Below, piece after piece: positions 34,274 to 43,074 of a DNA stretch of 64,000 bases. The notes under the pieces were generated by a model. That model did no database searches, had not been told where the DNA came from, and saw nothing but the letters and a program-made list of their open reading frames with translations. The position numbers and the translations under genes were made by a program. This stretch comes from an uncultured Lachnospiraceae bacterium (GTDB lineage Bacteria > Bacillota > Clostridia > Lachnospirales > Lachnospiraceae), in assembly GCA_910588955.1 (NCBI GenBank), contig CAJURQ010000003.1, forward strand, positions 186,001 through 250,000. Reading direction: 5' to 3'. The first letter of the stretch is position 1, and each line of letters opens with the position of its first letter.

Positions 34274-34404
34274 TTGTACAAATAACATAATCAACGCAGA
34301 CGCGCTTGCGCTCCGTTCCAAACGCAACAGTACTAAGCTCGAAATTACCTCGCAAAGTACTGGCGTTTTCCAAGGGTCTGCTTATAATTATGTTATTTGC
34401 ACAA
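34274..34404. mobile_element. MITE-like inverted-repeat element upstream of comEC
   Basis: An 18-bp terminal inverted repeat (34274-34291 and 34387-34404, one mismatch) encloses further paired segments: GCAGAC with GTCTGC, and AACG-N4-AGTACT with AGTACT-N2-CGTT. A spacer of about 21 bases is at the centre. The whole 131-bp segment can fold into one long imperfect hairpin and carries no gene. No clear target-site duplication was seen. It separates the GerMN gene from comEC. Confidence 0.55.
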
Positions 34405-34446
34405 GTGAAATTACTATATAAACAATATAATATAAGGAGGACAAAT

Positions 34447-36816
34447 ATGCGCAGACCACTATGCCTGCTTGGGCTGGCATTTGTGATGGTTCTGCTTCTT
34501 GGGATCAATCTGATTCCGCACGATTCGCCGGATTACGGCGCTCTCGACGGGGAGACGGTCGCCGCCGTGGGACGTGTGGAGTGGAAGGAACGCAGGATTT
34601 CCGGATTGGAGGAAGTCCTCGTTGTCACCTTGGAGCAGGTCGTCATTCTGAAACCGGATCAAATATTCGTTCTGAAACAAATCATAGCAGATTCTGACAC
34701 AGCTTATTACCATTCATCTGCTGCAGATTCCGTAAAGAAAAAAGAGAAATTATTTGAGAAAAACAGGGAAACATTCGGTCTTGAGGGCGCGGAGGAAATC
34801 ACGGGGATTTTATGCTATCTCGGACGGGAGGAGAATCCCTCCATGGGAAGTCTTATTTTGGTGGAAGGGAAGTTTAGACCCTTTGCCCACGCTGCGAATC
34901 CCGGAGAGTTTGACGCGGCGGATTATTATCGCGTCTCGGGGCAGCAGGGCAGGCTGATGCGGGCGGCGTGCCTTGCACAGAGCGGGGATTGTTCCGTTTT
35001 CCGGGAGGTGCTTTACCGTGTTCGGGAGTACCTGTCGCTTTTAATTGATGCGTGTTACCCAAAAAAGGAAGCGTCTGTTATGGGAGCGATGCTTCTGGGG
35101 GAGAAGGCGATGCTGGATGAGGGGATCAAAAGTCTGTATCAGCAAAACGGCATCATACATATTCTGGCGATAAGCGGTCTCCACTTGTCCATTCTTGGAA
35201 TGGGGTTCCACAAGCTTTTGTATCGGATGCATGTCCCAAAATTAGTTAACATAATATTATCTGTGGCACTGATGTACTGCTACGGGATGATGACGGGAAT
35301 GGGGATCTCAATCGTCAGGGCGTTTGTGATGTTCGGCTTGAAGCTGTGCGCCGATCTGTGCGGCAGGACCTACGATCTCCTGACGGCAATGACGACGGCG
35401 GCGCTTCTGATTCTTGTTGAACAGCCGCTTTATCTGACGCAGAGCGGGTTCCTCTTCTCCTTCGGCGCGGTGTGCGGCATCGGCTTTCTGTCGTCGGTGT
35501 CCCGTCACTTTCCTGTGCTGTCGGAACGTTTTCCTGTGGGAAACCGCTTTTTGAAGGCGCTGTTTGCGGGCATCTGGATTTCTCTTTGCACCCTTCCCGT
35601 GTATCTGTGCTTTTATTATGAATTTCCGCCCTATTCCGTGCTTTTAAACCTGATTGTGATTCCGTGTATGGGGGCGCTTTTCCTGAGCGGGATTGCGGTT
35701 ATGGGGGCAGCGGCTTGTCTGTTGTCGCTTGGACGTCTGGCGGCTGTCCCCGGTGTCTGGATTTTGACCTTTTACGAGAAGTGCGCCACGTTTGCCCTGA
35801 AACTGCCCGGGCAGCTGTGGGTGACGGGGCATCCGCAGGACTGGCAGGTTGCGGCGTATCTTACGCTTTTGGCGGCAGCGGTGTTCTTTGCGGGGAAGAG
35901 CGAAAAAAGGAAAAAGGGATATTTCTGGTGCGCGGTTTTCTGTGCGGTGTTCCTTCTGGGTTTTCGGACGCCGCAGGGTTTCGAGATCACCATGCTGGAT
36001 ATCGGGCAGGGCGACTGCATTTATCTGGCGGACGGGCAGGGCGGGCACTATCTCATCGACGGCGGCAGTTCCGATCGGAAGGAAGTGGAGACTTACCAGA
36101 TCGCCCCGTTTTTAAAGTATCGGGGTGTGAGCCGGCTTAATGCGGTGTTTGTCACCCACTCGGACGCGGATCACATAAGCGGGATTAAGGGGCTGATGGA
36201 GAACTGTGAGGAGACGGGCATCGGGATCGGCTGTCTGTATCTGCCCGATCTGGCAAAGGAGTGCAGGGACGAAAATTATCTGGAACTGGCGGCGCTGGCG
36301 CAAAGCTGCGGCATTCCTGTGCGGCGGCTTCACGAGGGGGACTGTTTGCAGAATGGGAAACTTATGTTAACCTGTCTTCATCCAAAGAAAAGTTATGTAA
36401 ACTCAGACGCCAATGCGGGTTCTACCGTACTTTATCTGACTTACGAAAACTTTTCCGCACTCTTTACGGGAGATCTGGAGGGGGAGGGCGAGCGGCTTGT
36501 GACGGAGCAGCTTGCCCATATGCGTGAGACCGACGGACTTCCCGGACAAATCACGCTGCTAAAGGTCGCACACCACGGCTCGAAAAATTCCACCGAGGAT
36601 TCCTTTTTGGAAATGGTCAACCCGCGGATTGCGCTCATCTCCGCGGGGCGGGACAACTCTTACGGGCACCCCCACAAGGAGACGCTTGAGCGGCTTTCCT
36701 CGCGGGGATGCCGGATTTACCGGACGACGGAGAGCGGGGCGGTGACGGTCCGTGTGAAGAGCGGGGGCGTGCGGGTGGAGGCGTATTTGACAAATGAACG
36801 GTCGAAAAGAAAATAA
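34447..36816 (+). CDS. comEC: DNA internalisation channel/competence protein ComEC/Rec2
   Basis: 789 residues from the ATG at 34447, which follows AAGGAGG; an in-frame ATG at 34306 lies in the MITE-like hairpin and is rejected. The order is two N-terminal helices, a soluble DUF4131-like part, the Competence domain with many helices (HILAISGLHLSILGMGFHKLL near residue 235), and a C-terminal metallo-beta-lactamase domain (THSDADHISG, then VAHHGSKNS). ComEC carries single-stranded DNA across the membrane; the C-terminal domain probably degrades the other strand. Confidence 0.93.
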   Translation: MRRPLCLLGLAFVMVLLLGINLIPHDSPDYGALDGETVAAVGRVEWKERRISGLEEVLVVTLEQVVILKPDQIFVLKQIIADSDTAYYHSSAADSVKKKEKLFEKNRETFGLEGAEEITGILCYLGREENPSMGSLILVEGKFRPFAHAANPGEFDAADYYRVSGQQGRLMRAACLAQSGDCSVFREVLYRVREYLSLLIDACYPKKEASVMGAMLLGEKAMLDEGIKSLYQQNGIIHILAISGLHLSILGMGFHKLLYRMHVPKLVNIILSVALMYCYGMMTGMGISIVRAFVMFGLKLCADLCGRTYDLLTAMTTAALLILVEQPLYLTQSGFLFSFGAVCGIGFLSSVSRHFPVLSERFPVGNRFLKALFAGIWISLCTLPVYLCFYYEFPPYSVLLNLIVIPCMGALFLSGIAVMGAAACLLSLGRLAAVPGVWILTFYEKCATFALKLPGQLWVTGHPQDWQVAAYLTLLAAAVFFAGKSEKRKKGYFWCAVFCAVFLLGFRTPQGFEITMLDIGQGDCIYLADGQGGHYLIDGGSSDRKEVETYQIAPFLKYRGVSRLNAVFVTHSDADHISGIKGLMENCEETGIGIGCLYLPDLAKECRDENYLELAALAQSCGIPVRRLHEGDCLQNGKLMLTCLHPKKSYVNSDANAGSTVLYLTYENFSALFTGDLEGEGERLVTEQLAHMRETDGLPGQITLLKVAHHGSKNSTEDSFLEMVNPRIALISAGRDNSYGHPHKETLERLSSRGCRIYRTTESGAVTVRVKSGGVRVEAYLTNERSKRK

Positions 36817-36880
36817 CGGAAATACAGTAACTTAAAATTATAATCTTGACCGGATATCACGCATTACATATAATCATATT

Positions 36881-37873
36881 ATGAAGAAGCTGAACGAAGA
36901 AATCCGGGAAGGAACATTAAAACAGGCATATCTTCTGTGCGGGGATGAGGCATACCTGCGCAGACAGTACAGGGACAGGGTAAAGAAGGCGCTCATGGGT
37001 GACGGTGACCTGATGAACCTGAACTGTTTCGAGGGAAAAGGCATTGTGCCGGGAGAGGTGATTGATCTGGCGCAGACCATGCCGTTTCTTGCCGAGAGAC
37101 GGGTCCTTGTCATAGAGAACAGCGGGTTTTTCAAGAAGGGAGGGGAAGACCTTGCGGCGTATCTGGCGGATCCTGCGCCCAGCGCCTATTTTCTGTTCGT
37201 GGAGGCGGAGGTAGATAAGAGGAGCAAACTCTACAAGGCGGTCACTGCAAAGGGACGGGTGATCGAGTGCAAAACGCCCGACGACGGTGTGCTGAAACGC
37301 TGGGTTGCAGAACTGCTCGCGAAGGACGGAAAGCGAATTACCCAGAGAGATCTGGATTTCTTTCTGGAAAAGACGGGGACGGATATGGAAAACATTCGGG
37401 GCGAGGTGGAGAAACTGGTCTGTTACGCTCTGGAGCGGGATGTGATTACGGCGCAGGACATTGAGGCGGTCTGCGTCCGGCAGATCGGAAGCCGCATCTT
37501 TGACATGGTGGAGGCTGTGGCGGACAAAAAGCAGAAGAAGGCGATGGAACTATACTATGACTTGCTGACCCTGAAAGAGCCGCCCATGCGGATTCTGTTT
37601 CTGATCGCCAGACAGTTTAACCTGCTTTTGCAGGTGAAGGAGCTGAAGAACAAAGGGTATGATATGCGGAGCATCGGTGAGAAAGTGGGGCTTAAGGGCT
37701 TTGTCGCCGGGAAATATGTCAGTCAGGCGGCGAAATTTAAGGAGGCGGAGTTAAAGCGGGCGCTGACGGACTGTGTGGAGACGGAAGAGGCGGTCAAGAC
37801 GGGAAGGATGAACGATGTGATGAGCGTGGAGCTTCTGATCGTGAAAAGCAGTATGCAGCCGGGAAAAGCGTGA
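36881..37873 (+). CDS. holA: DNA polymerase III subunit delta
   Basis: 330 residues. AYLLCGDEAYLRRQYRDRVKKAL at the N-terminus, and later AQTMPFLAERRVLVIENSGFF, match HolA, the clamp-loader subunit that opens the beta clamp. The middle has DGKRITQRDLDFFLEKTGTDMENI, and the C-terminal collar domain has IARQFNLLLQVKEL. There is no clear ribosome binding site before the ATG. Its place directly after comEC is the usual order in Firmicutes. Confidence 0.93.
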   Translation: MKKLNEEIREGTLKQAYLLCGDEAYLRRQYRDRVKKALMGDGDLMNLNCFEGKGIVPGEVIDLAQTMPFLAERRVLVIENSGFFKKGGEDLAAYLADPAPSAYFLFVEAEVDKRSKLYKAVTAKGRVIECKTPDDGVLKRWVAELLAKDGKRITQRDLDFFLEKTGTDMENIRGEVEKLVCYALERDVITAQDIEAVCVRQIGSRIFDMVEAVADKKQKKAMELYYDLLTLKEPPMRILFLIARQFNLLLQVKELKNKGYDMRSIGEKVGLKGFVAGKYVSQAAKFKEAELKRALTDCVETEEAVKTGRMNDVMSVELLIVKSSMQPGKA

Positions 37874-38034
37874 GGAGAATAGCTCCGTGTCGTTGGTGAA
37901 AGCTTGTCGTCAGATAGAAGTTTTGCTGTCGGCGAAAAACTTTCGGTTGCGCGCGGGGGTATCTTTACAGTACAATAGTAAGCGGAATGATTATTTACCG
38001 TCATTTACTTACATGAGATAATTGGAGGCATGAC

Positions 38035-38646
38035 ATGAGTATGCATATTGTTTGTCTGGATCTGGAAGGCGTGCTGGTGCCGGAGATCTGGATTGCCTTT
38101 GCGAAGGAGAGCGGTATTCCTGAGCTTACAAGGACGACGAGGGACGAGCCGGATTATGATAAGCTGATGAACTGGCGGCTCGGTATTTTGCGGGAGCACG
38201 GTCTGGGACTGAAACAGATTCAGGAGACGATCTCGAAGATAGACCCGCTTCCGGGCGCGAAGGAGTTTCTGGATAAGTTGAGGCGCATGACGCAGGTTAT
38301 CATCATCAGCGATACCTTTACCCAGTTTGCGGGACCGCTGATCGAGAAGCTCGGGCTGCCGACGATTTTCTGCAATACCCTTGAGGTTGCGCCGGATGGG
38401 GAGATCACAGGGTTTAAGATGCGTGTCAAAGAGTCCAAACTCACCACGGTGAAGGCGTTACAGTCTATCGGGTATGAGACGATTGCCGCCGGGGACAGCC
38501 ATAACGATCTGGCTATGATTCAGGCGGGAAAGGCAGGATTTTTGTTTAAGAGTACGGAACAGATCAAGAAAGATTATCCGCAGATACCCGCTTATGAGAC
38601 GTATGAGGAGCTGTTTGACGCCCTGAAGGAAGCGATAGAGCAGTAA
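38035..38646 (+). CDS. thrH: Bifunctional phosphoserine phosphatase/homoserine phosphotransferase
   Basis: 203 residues, HAD superfamily. CLDLEGVLVPEIWIAFA at the N-terminus is the ThrH-specific variant of the HAD nucleophile motif. IIISDTFTQFAGPLI and IAAGDSHNDLAMI are motifs II and IV. In Pseudomonas, ThrH dephosphorylates phosphoserine and can pass the phosphate to homoserine. Here it fits with glyA, hom and lysC a few kilobases downstream. GGAGG lies before the ATG. Confidence 0.92.
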   Translation: MSMHIVCLDLEGVLVPEIWIAFAKESGIPELTRTTRDEPDYDKLMNWRLGILREHGLGLKQIQETISKIDPLPGAKEFLDKLRRMTQVIIISDTFTQFAGPLIEKLGLPTIFCNTLEVAPDGEITGFKMRVKESKLTTVKALQSIGYETIAAGDSHNDLAMIQAGKAGFLFKSTEQIKKDYPQIPAYETYEELFDALKEAIEQ

Positions 38647-38683
38647 TATGCGGCGGTACGAAAGGTGAAAGGAGGAATTTATT

Positions 38684-38977
38684 ATGAAATGTATACGTGC
38701 GGCTTTTGAGGTGGAAGTGGAGAAATATGAGGTCGGTAAGGGCATGGAGGACGGCGTCGAGCTGTGGACGGATGTGATGACAAGAGGCTGGTTTGTCACG
38801 GATGCCCTTGTCCAGATCAAGAAGGAAAACGGCGCGATTGTATGTCCCTATATTCTTCATAAGAGAGGGAAGACATTCATTGCCGAGGGCGATTATATCA
38901 TTACCGAGAGCGACGGATCGCGGCATGTGTGCAGTGGGGACAAGGTCTTTGACAGGTTTAAGCCGGTCGAGGAATAA
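38684..38977 (+). CDS. Small conserved-looking protein of unknown function
   Basis: 97 residues, soluble, with an AAAGGAGG site before the ATG. The C-terminal half reads FIAEGDYIITESDGSRHVCSGDKVFDRFKPV, like short phage-type or accessory proteins with a PGDYI-like strand motif. The function is not known. It is separated from thrH by 37 bp and ends in a strong terminator, so it may be the last gene of that operon. Confidence 0.7.
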   Translation: MKCIRAAFEVEVEKYEVGKGMEDGVELWTDVMTRGWFVTDALVQIKKENGAIVCPYILHKRGKTFIAEGDYIITESDGSRHVCSGDKVFDRFKPVEE

Positions 38978-39011
38978 GAAATTTATGTAAACTAAATAGA
39001 GAATATGAAAT

Positions 39012-39051
39012 AGACAGGGAGTCTGTGAAAACAGATTATCTGTCTTTTTTT
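39012..39051 (+). terminator. Rho-independent terminator
   Basis: AGACAG (39012-39017) pairs with CTGTCT (39040-39045), with an inner stem TCTGT-GAAA-ACAGA, followed by seven or more T residues. Confidence 0.88.
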
Positions 39052-39112
39052 GTGTGTCCCGTTTATAGGACTTATAAAATGCTAGACTGGTTTCAACAAG
39101 GGGGTGTGACAG

Positions 39113-39472
39113 ATGAACAGGGGTTTAAGTTTGATTACGGCGTTACTGGTTCTGATTTCCGTTGTCTGTGTGGGCGGAACGGTGATGAGCAAGGAGCGGG
39201 ATGATTACACACGGGAAAATGAGAGATACGCGCTGCTCGAGGATGCATTCAAAGAGCGGGCGAGAGGGATTCTGGAGGAGTGCGGATATCGAGACAGCGG
39301 CGTGACTATTACGTGGACGAGGGACAGAGACGGCGCGAGAAGCTACAGGGTTGAAATTCATCACAGGGGGATCGAAAGCCTTGACGACGATGGGAAAGAA
39401 AAGCTGACAGAAGCGCTGCACTGTGAGGAATTTTGCGGTGAGGTGGAAGAACTGCGCATTATTTTCTCTTGA
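39113..39472 (+). CDS. Small membrane-anchored or secreted protein of unknown function
   Basis: 119 residues. The N-terminal hydrophobic segment (about residues 5-25, LITALLVLISVVCVGGTV) is an anchor or signal peptide. The rest is charged and predicted alpha/beta, with the two strands VTITWTRD and YRVEIHHRG. No family is recognised. A GGGGGTG site precedes the ATG. Two LexA boxes start eight bases after its stop but belong to the next gene. Confidence 0.7.
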   Translation: MNRGLSLITALLVLISVVCVGGTVMSKERDDYTRENERYALLEDAFKERARGILEECGYRDSGVTITWTRDRDGARSYRVEIHHRGIESLDDDGKEKLTEALHCEEFCGEVEELRIIFS

Positions 39473-39479
39473 CGAGTCA

Positions 39480-39519
39480 GAACATTTGTTCTAAAATGAA
39501 CATAAAAGAACGTATGTTC
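39480..39519. promoter_or_regulatory. Two tandem LexA (SOS) boxes
   Basis: GAACATTTGTTC (39480-39491) and GAACGTATGTTC (39508-39519) both match GAAC-N4-GTTC exactly; the second also fits the fuller CGAACRNRYGTTC-type box in its centre. They are 28 bp apart start to start, and lie upstream of the DUF1653/5'-nucleotidase/SfsA-MutY gene group. Confidence 0.8.
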
Positions 39520-39545
39520 TGAAACGATTGAGTCTGCGCCGCGGA

Positions 39546-39574
39546 TAGACATTTGCATAGTTTGGGATTATACT
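39546..39574 (+). promoter_or_regulatory. Sigma-A promoter downstream of the LexA boxes
   Basis: TAGACA (39546-39551) and TATACT (39569-39574) with a 17-bp spacer, 33 bp before the start at 39607. The LexA boxes end 26 bp upstream of the -35 box. Confidence 0.65.
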
Positions 39575-39606
39575 AATAGAGAAAATTTATGGAAAAGGAG
39601 ATTCCT

Positions 39607-40128
39607 ATGAGACATAATCCCAGACCGCAGGAAATGTACAGGCACTTTAAGGGTAATTTATACCAGATCCGCTGTATTGCGAAGCACAGTGAGACGCGCG
39701 AACTGATGGTGGTTTATCAGGCGATGTACGGCACTTTCGAGATATTTGCCCGCCCACTCGCAATGTTTATGGAGGAGGTAGACCGAGAGAAATATCCTGA
39801 GGCAAAACAGAGGTACCGCTTTGAGCTTTTGCAGGATATAGAGGATGAGGAACCTTTCGTATCTGAAACGATTCCGGCTGGGAATGAGCCGGAGGAAGAA
39901 CAACTGAATATTGATCCTCTGGTGTTAGCGTTTCTTGACGCGGATTCCTATGAGCAGAAGTTGATGATTCTCGACTCCCTTCACAGCCGGATTACGGACG
40001 ACATGATCAATACTATGGCGGTCTCGTCGGATCTTGAGATCAAAGAGGGAGATTTGGAGGACAGATATCTGGAACTCAGGAATTGCCTGCGCACTTTCGA
40101 GAAATTTGAGTGTAACAGATTAAGGTAA
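39607..40128 (+). CDS. DUF1653 domain protein
   Basis: 173 residues from the ATG at 39607, with AAAAGGAG upstream. The N-terminal DUF1653 domain (about residues 1-65) has the usual PRPQEMYRHFKGNLYQI, then ELMVVYQAMYG and IFARPLAMFMEEVD. The C-terminal 100 residues, ending in a helical segment, are not part of that domain and are not recognised. The function of DUF1653 is unknown. It is the first gene after the LexA boxes. Confidence 0.82.
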   Translation: MRHNPRPQEMYRHFKGNLYQIRCIAKHSETRELMVVYQAMYGTFEIFARPLAMFMEEVDREKYPEAKQRYRFELLQDIEDEEPFVSETIPAGNEPEEEQLNIDPLVLAFLDADSYEQKLMILDSLHSRITDDMINTMAVSSDLEIKEGDLEDRYLELRNCLRTFEKFECNRLR

Positions 40129-40188
40129 GCTGTTTCTTATCTGCCAAGAACACGCCCCCGCCGGAGAGATCACGGATGGGGGTGCTTT

Positions 40189-41130
40189 ATGGCATACGAA
40201 CTGGAAAACAAACTTGTGGTGGGCGTTTCGTCCAGAACTTTGTTTGATTTGACATTTGAGAACAAAATATTTGAGGAAGAGGGCATGGAGGCGTACAGCC
40301 GCTATCAGGTGGAGCATGAGGACGAACTGTTAAAACCCGGTCCCGGTTTCCCGCTTGTGCGGGCGCTTTTGAATCTGAATGAACTGCCGGGGATGGAAGG
40401 GCGCGTAGAGGTGATTATCATGTCCAGAAACAGCCCGGACACGTCGCTGCGGGTCTTTAAGGCGATTGAGCACTACGGGCTTAAGATTACCCGTGCCGTA
40501 TTGGCGGGAGGCGCTTCACTGGCACCGTATCTGGAAGCGTTTAAGACTGATCTGTTTCTGTCGGCATGTGAGGAGGATGTGCAGCGCGCCATTGACTCGA
40601 ACATTGCGGCTGGCATTATCTGTACGGAAGGGATTTCAACCTATGACTGCGAGCACAGAATCAGACAGATCAGAGTGGCGTTTGACGGCGATGCGGTGCT
40701 TTTTTCGGATGAATCCGAGAGAATTTTTCAGGAGCAAGGTTTGGAGGCTTTCGAGGAAAACGAGCGGCGGAATGCGGATAACCCTTTACAGGCGGGACCT
40801 TTCGCGAAGTTTTTGAAGACGCTGTCCGAGCTGCAGAAAAACTACCCGGAGGAAGAGAGTCCGATCAGGACTGCGCTTGTCACTACGAGGTGCGCGCCGG
40901 CACACGAGCGCGTTATCCGTACATTGCGGGCGTGGGATGTGCGTATCGACGAGGTATTCTTTTTGGGAGGTATCCGAAAGAAGGATGTGCTGCATGCTTT
41001 CGGCGCGCATATATTTTTTGACGATCAGTCCGCACATACACTTCCGGCGTCCGAAGTGGTGCCATCGGCAAGAGTACCCTATAAGAACAGAGAAGCTGCC
41101 GCTGAGGTAGAGGAGAAGGACAGCAGTTAA
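40189..41130 (+). CDS. Cytosolic 5'-nucleotidase (NT5C1-like family)
   Basis: 313 residues. The sequence fits the 5'-nucleotidase family PF06189: LVVGVSSRTLFDLTFENKIFEEEG at the N-terminus, EVIIMSRNSPDTSLRVF in the middle, IRVAFDGDAVLFSDESE as the second HAD-like aspartate motif, and HIFFDDQSAH near the end. It removes phosphate from nucleoside monophosphates. It is followed after 14 bp by the SfsA-MutY fusion, and lies downstream of LexA boxes. Nucleotide clearance during DNA repair is an inference. Confidence 0.85.
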   Translation: MAYELENKLVVGVSSRTLFDLTFENKIFEEEGMEAYSRYQVEHEDELLKPGPGFPLVRALLNLNELPGMEGRVEVIIMSRNSPDTSLRVFKAIEHYGLKITRAVLAGGASLAPYLEAFKTDLFLSACEEDVQRAIDSNIAAGIICTEGISTYDCEHRIRQIRVAFDGDAVLFSDESERIFQEQGLEAFEENERRNADNPLQAGPFAKFLKTLSELQKNYPEEESPIRTALVTTRCAPAHERVIRTLRAWDVRIDEVFFLGGIRKKDVLHAFGAHIFFDDQSAHTLPASEVVPSARVPYKNREAAAEVEEKDSS

Positions 41131-41144
41131 AGGAAAAGCACAAT

Positions 41145-42905
41145 ATGAAGTATAAAGAGATTATTTCCGCCGAATTTTTAAAGCGCCCGAACCGTTTTAT
41201 TGCCTATGTAGAACTGATGGGCGAGCGGACGAAGGTGCATGTGAAAAATACGGGCAGGTGCCGGGAACTTCTGACGGATCATGCGAAGGTATATCTGGAG
41301 AAGAGCGGAAAGGAAAATCGTTCTACCGAATATGACCTTGTGGCGGTGGAGAAGGAAGGGCGTCTGGTCAATATGGATTCCGGTGCACCGAACAAGGTGG
41401 TTGGCGAGTGGCTGCGTGCCGGCGGACTCTACGGGGACGTCAGTCTGGTCAGACCTGAGAAGACGTTCGGCAGTTCCCGTTTCGACTTTTATGTGGAGAG
41501 TGAGTCAGGGAGAAAGGCTTTTATAGAGGTCAAAGGGGTGACTCTGGAGCGGGAAGGTGTGGCTGCTTTTCCCGATGCGCCCTCCGAGCGCGCGGTCAAG
41601 CATGTGGAGGAGCTGATCGAGGCGCGCAGGCAGGGGTACGAGGCGTATCTTCTGTTTGTCATCCAGATGAAAGGCGTTTGTCATGTGGAGCCGAACTGGG
41701 ATACCCAGCCGGCGTTCGGTGAGGCGTTAAAACGTGCCAGGAGAGAGGGCGTCCGGTTTCTCGCCTACGACTGTCTTGTGAGGAAGGACAGTCTGGAAAT
41801 GGACGAGCCTCTGCCTGTTTATCTGGACAGTCTTGACAGAATCGCAAAACCGCTGCTTGCATGGTATGACAGGGGCAGGCGCATCCTGCCGTGGCGCGAG
41901 GAACCGACGCCCTATCACGTATGGCTTTCGGAGATTATGCTGCAGCAGACCAGAGTGGAGGCGGTGAAACCTTATTACGACCGCTTTTTGCAGGCGTTAC
42001 CCGATATCGGCAGTCTGGCGGCAGTGGAGGAGGAAAAGCTTCTCAAACTCTGGGAAGGTCTTGGATATTACAACCGGGCCAGGAATCTGAAAAAGGCGGC
42101 GGAGATTCTCGTTTCGGAGTATGGCGGAGAGATGCCCGACGATTATGAGAAAATACAGTCGCTCCCGGGGATAGGCAGCTACACGGCGGGCGCCATCGCA
42201 TCTATCGCTTTCGGAAAAGCGCATCCTGCGGTGGACGGCAATGTGCTGCGGATTCTCGCGAGACTGCGGGCGGACGACAGGGATATTCTGAGTGCGAAGG
42301 TGAAGAAGTCCGTGGAGGATGAACTGCTTGACGTGATGCCGGCGGAACGTCCCGGCGATTTCAATCAGGCGCTCATGGAACTCGGCGCGACGGTGTGCAT
42401 ACCGAACGGTGCGCCCAAGTGTAAAGAGTGCCCGTGGAGAGAGCTGTGCCTTGCAGGAGCGGAGGGAAGGGCGGCGGAATTTCCGAAGAAGGCAAAAAAG
42501 AAGCCGAGAAGCATTGAGAAGAAGACCATTCTGGTGATACAGGATGCAGAGCGGGTTGCGCTCCGCAAAAGACCGAACAGAGGGCTTTTGGCGGGAATGT
42601 ATGAATTTCCGTCTCTGGAGGGACACTGTGAGGAGGCGGTGGTCAGTGCCTATCTCAAAGAGATCGGTCTTCTGCCCATCAGAATCAAGAAACTTCCCCC
42701 TGCGAAGCATGTGTTCACCCACAAGGAATGGCATATGACGGGGTATCTGATCCGTGTGGATGAACTTGCCGTGAAGGGATCAGGACAGGAGCTGGAAGGG
42801 TTTGTCTTCGTGGAGCCGGAGCAGACGCGGACAGATTACCCGATTCCTTCTGCCTTTGCCGCTTACGCGGAACGGGTTGAGATGAGACGCGGAAAGATTA
42901 ATTAG
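41145..42905 (+). CDS. SfsA-MutY fusion: DNA/RNA nuclease-like domain plus A/G-specific adenine glycosylase
   Basis: 586 residues. Residues 1-230 are an SfsA domain (FLKRPNRFIAYVEL, then VKNTGRCRELL and SSRFDFYVES with FIEVKGVTL). Residues 240-586 are MutY: the catalytic glutamate in WLSEIMLQQTRV, the helix-hairpin-helix LPGIGSYTAGAIASIAFG, VDGNVLRILAR with the catalytic aspartate, a C-x6-C-x2-C-x5-C cluster for 4Fe-4S, and a C-terminal NUDIX-like domain that reads 8-oxoG. MutY removes adenine opposite 8-oxoguanine. No stop or frameshift separates the two halves. Confidence 0.92.
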   Translation: MKYKEIISAEFLKRPNRFIAYVELMGERTKVHVKNTGRCRELLTDHAKVYLEKSGKENRSTEYDLVAVEKEGRLVNMDSGAPNKVVGEWLRAGGLYGDVSLVRPEKTFGSSRFDFYVESESGRKAFIEVKGVTLEREGVAAFPDAPSERAVKHVEELIEARRQGYEAYLLFVIQMKGVCHVEPNWDTQPAFGEALKRARREGVRFLAYDCLVRKDSLEMDEPLPVYLDSLDRIAKPLLAWYDRGRRILPWREEPTPYHVWLSEIMLQQTRVEAVKPYYDRFLQALPDIGSLAAVEEEKLLKLWEGLGYYNRARNLKKAAEILVSEYGGEMPDDYEKIQSLPGIGSYTAGAIASIAFGKAHPAVDGNVLRILARLRADDRDILSAKVKKSVEDELLDVMPAERPGDFNQALMELGATVCIPNGAPKCKECPWRELCLAGAEGRAAEFPKKAKKKPRSIEKKTILVIQDAERVALRKRPNRGLLAGMYEFPSLEGHCEEAVVSAYLKEIGLLPIRIKKLPPAKHVFTHKEWHMTGYLIRVDELAVKGSGQELEGFVFVEPEQTRTDYPIPSAFAAYAERVEMRRGKIN

Positions 42906-43074
42906 CCAAATAACGGGCACTGCGCTGCGGCGAAAAATATCTCGCGATGAAAAATAAGGAAAATATAAGAATTCCGTAACAATATACAGGGAATTATATG
43001 CTAGAATAGACAATGACTGTTTGGCGGAAAACGGCTTACAGAATCAGAGATGAGAAAGGCATGGATATTTTGGC

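Noticed and set aside
34306..34446. Longer N-terminus for ComEC starting at 34306
   Set aside because: This part is encoded by the MITE-like hairpin; a strong AAGGAGG site and a normal hydrophobic N-terminus mark 34447 as the start.
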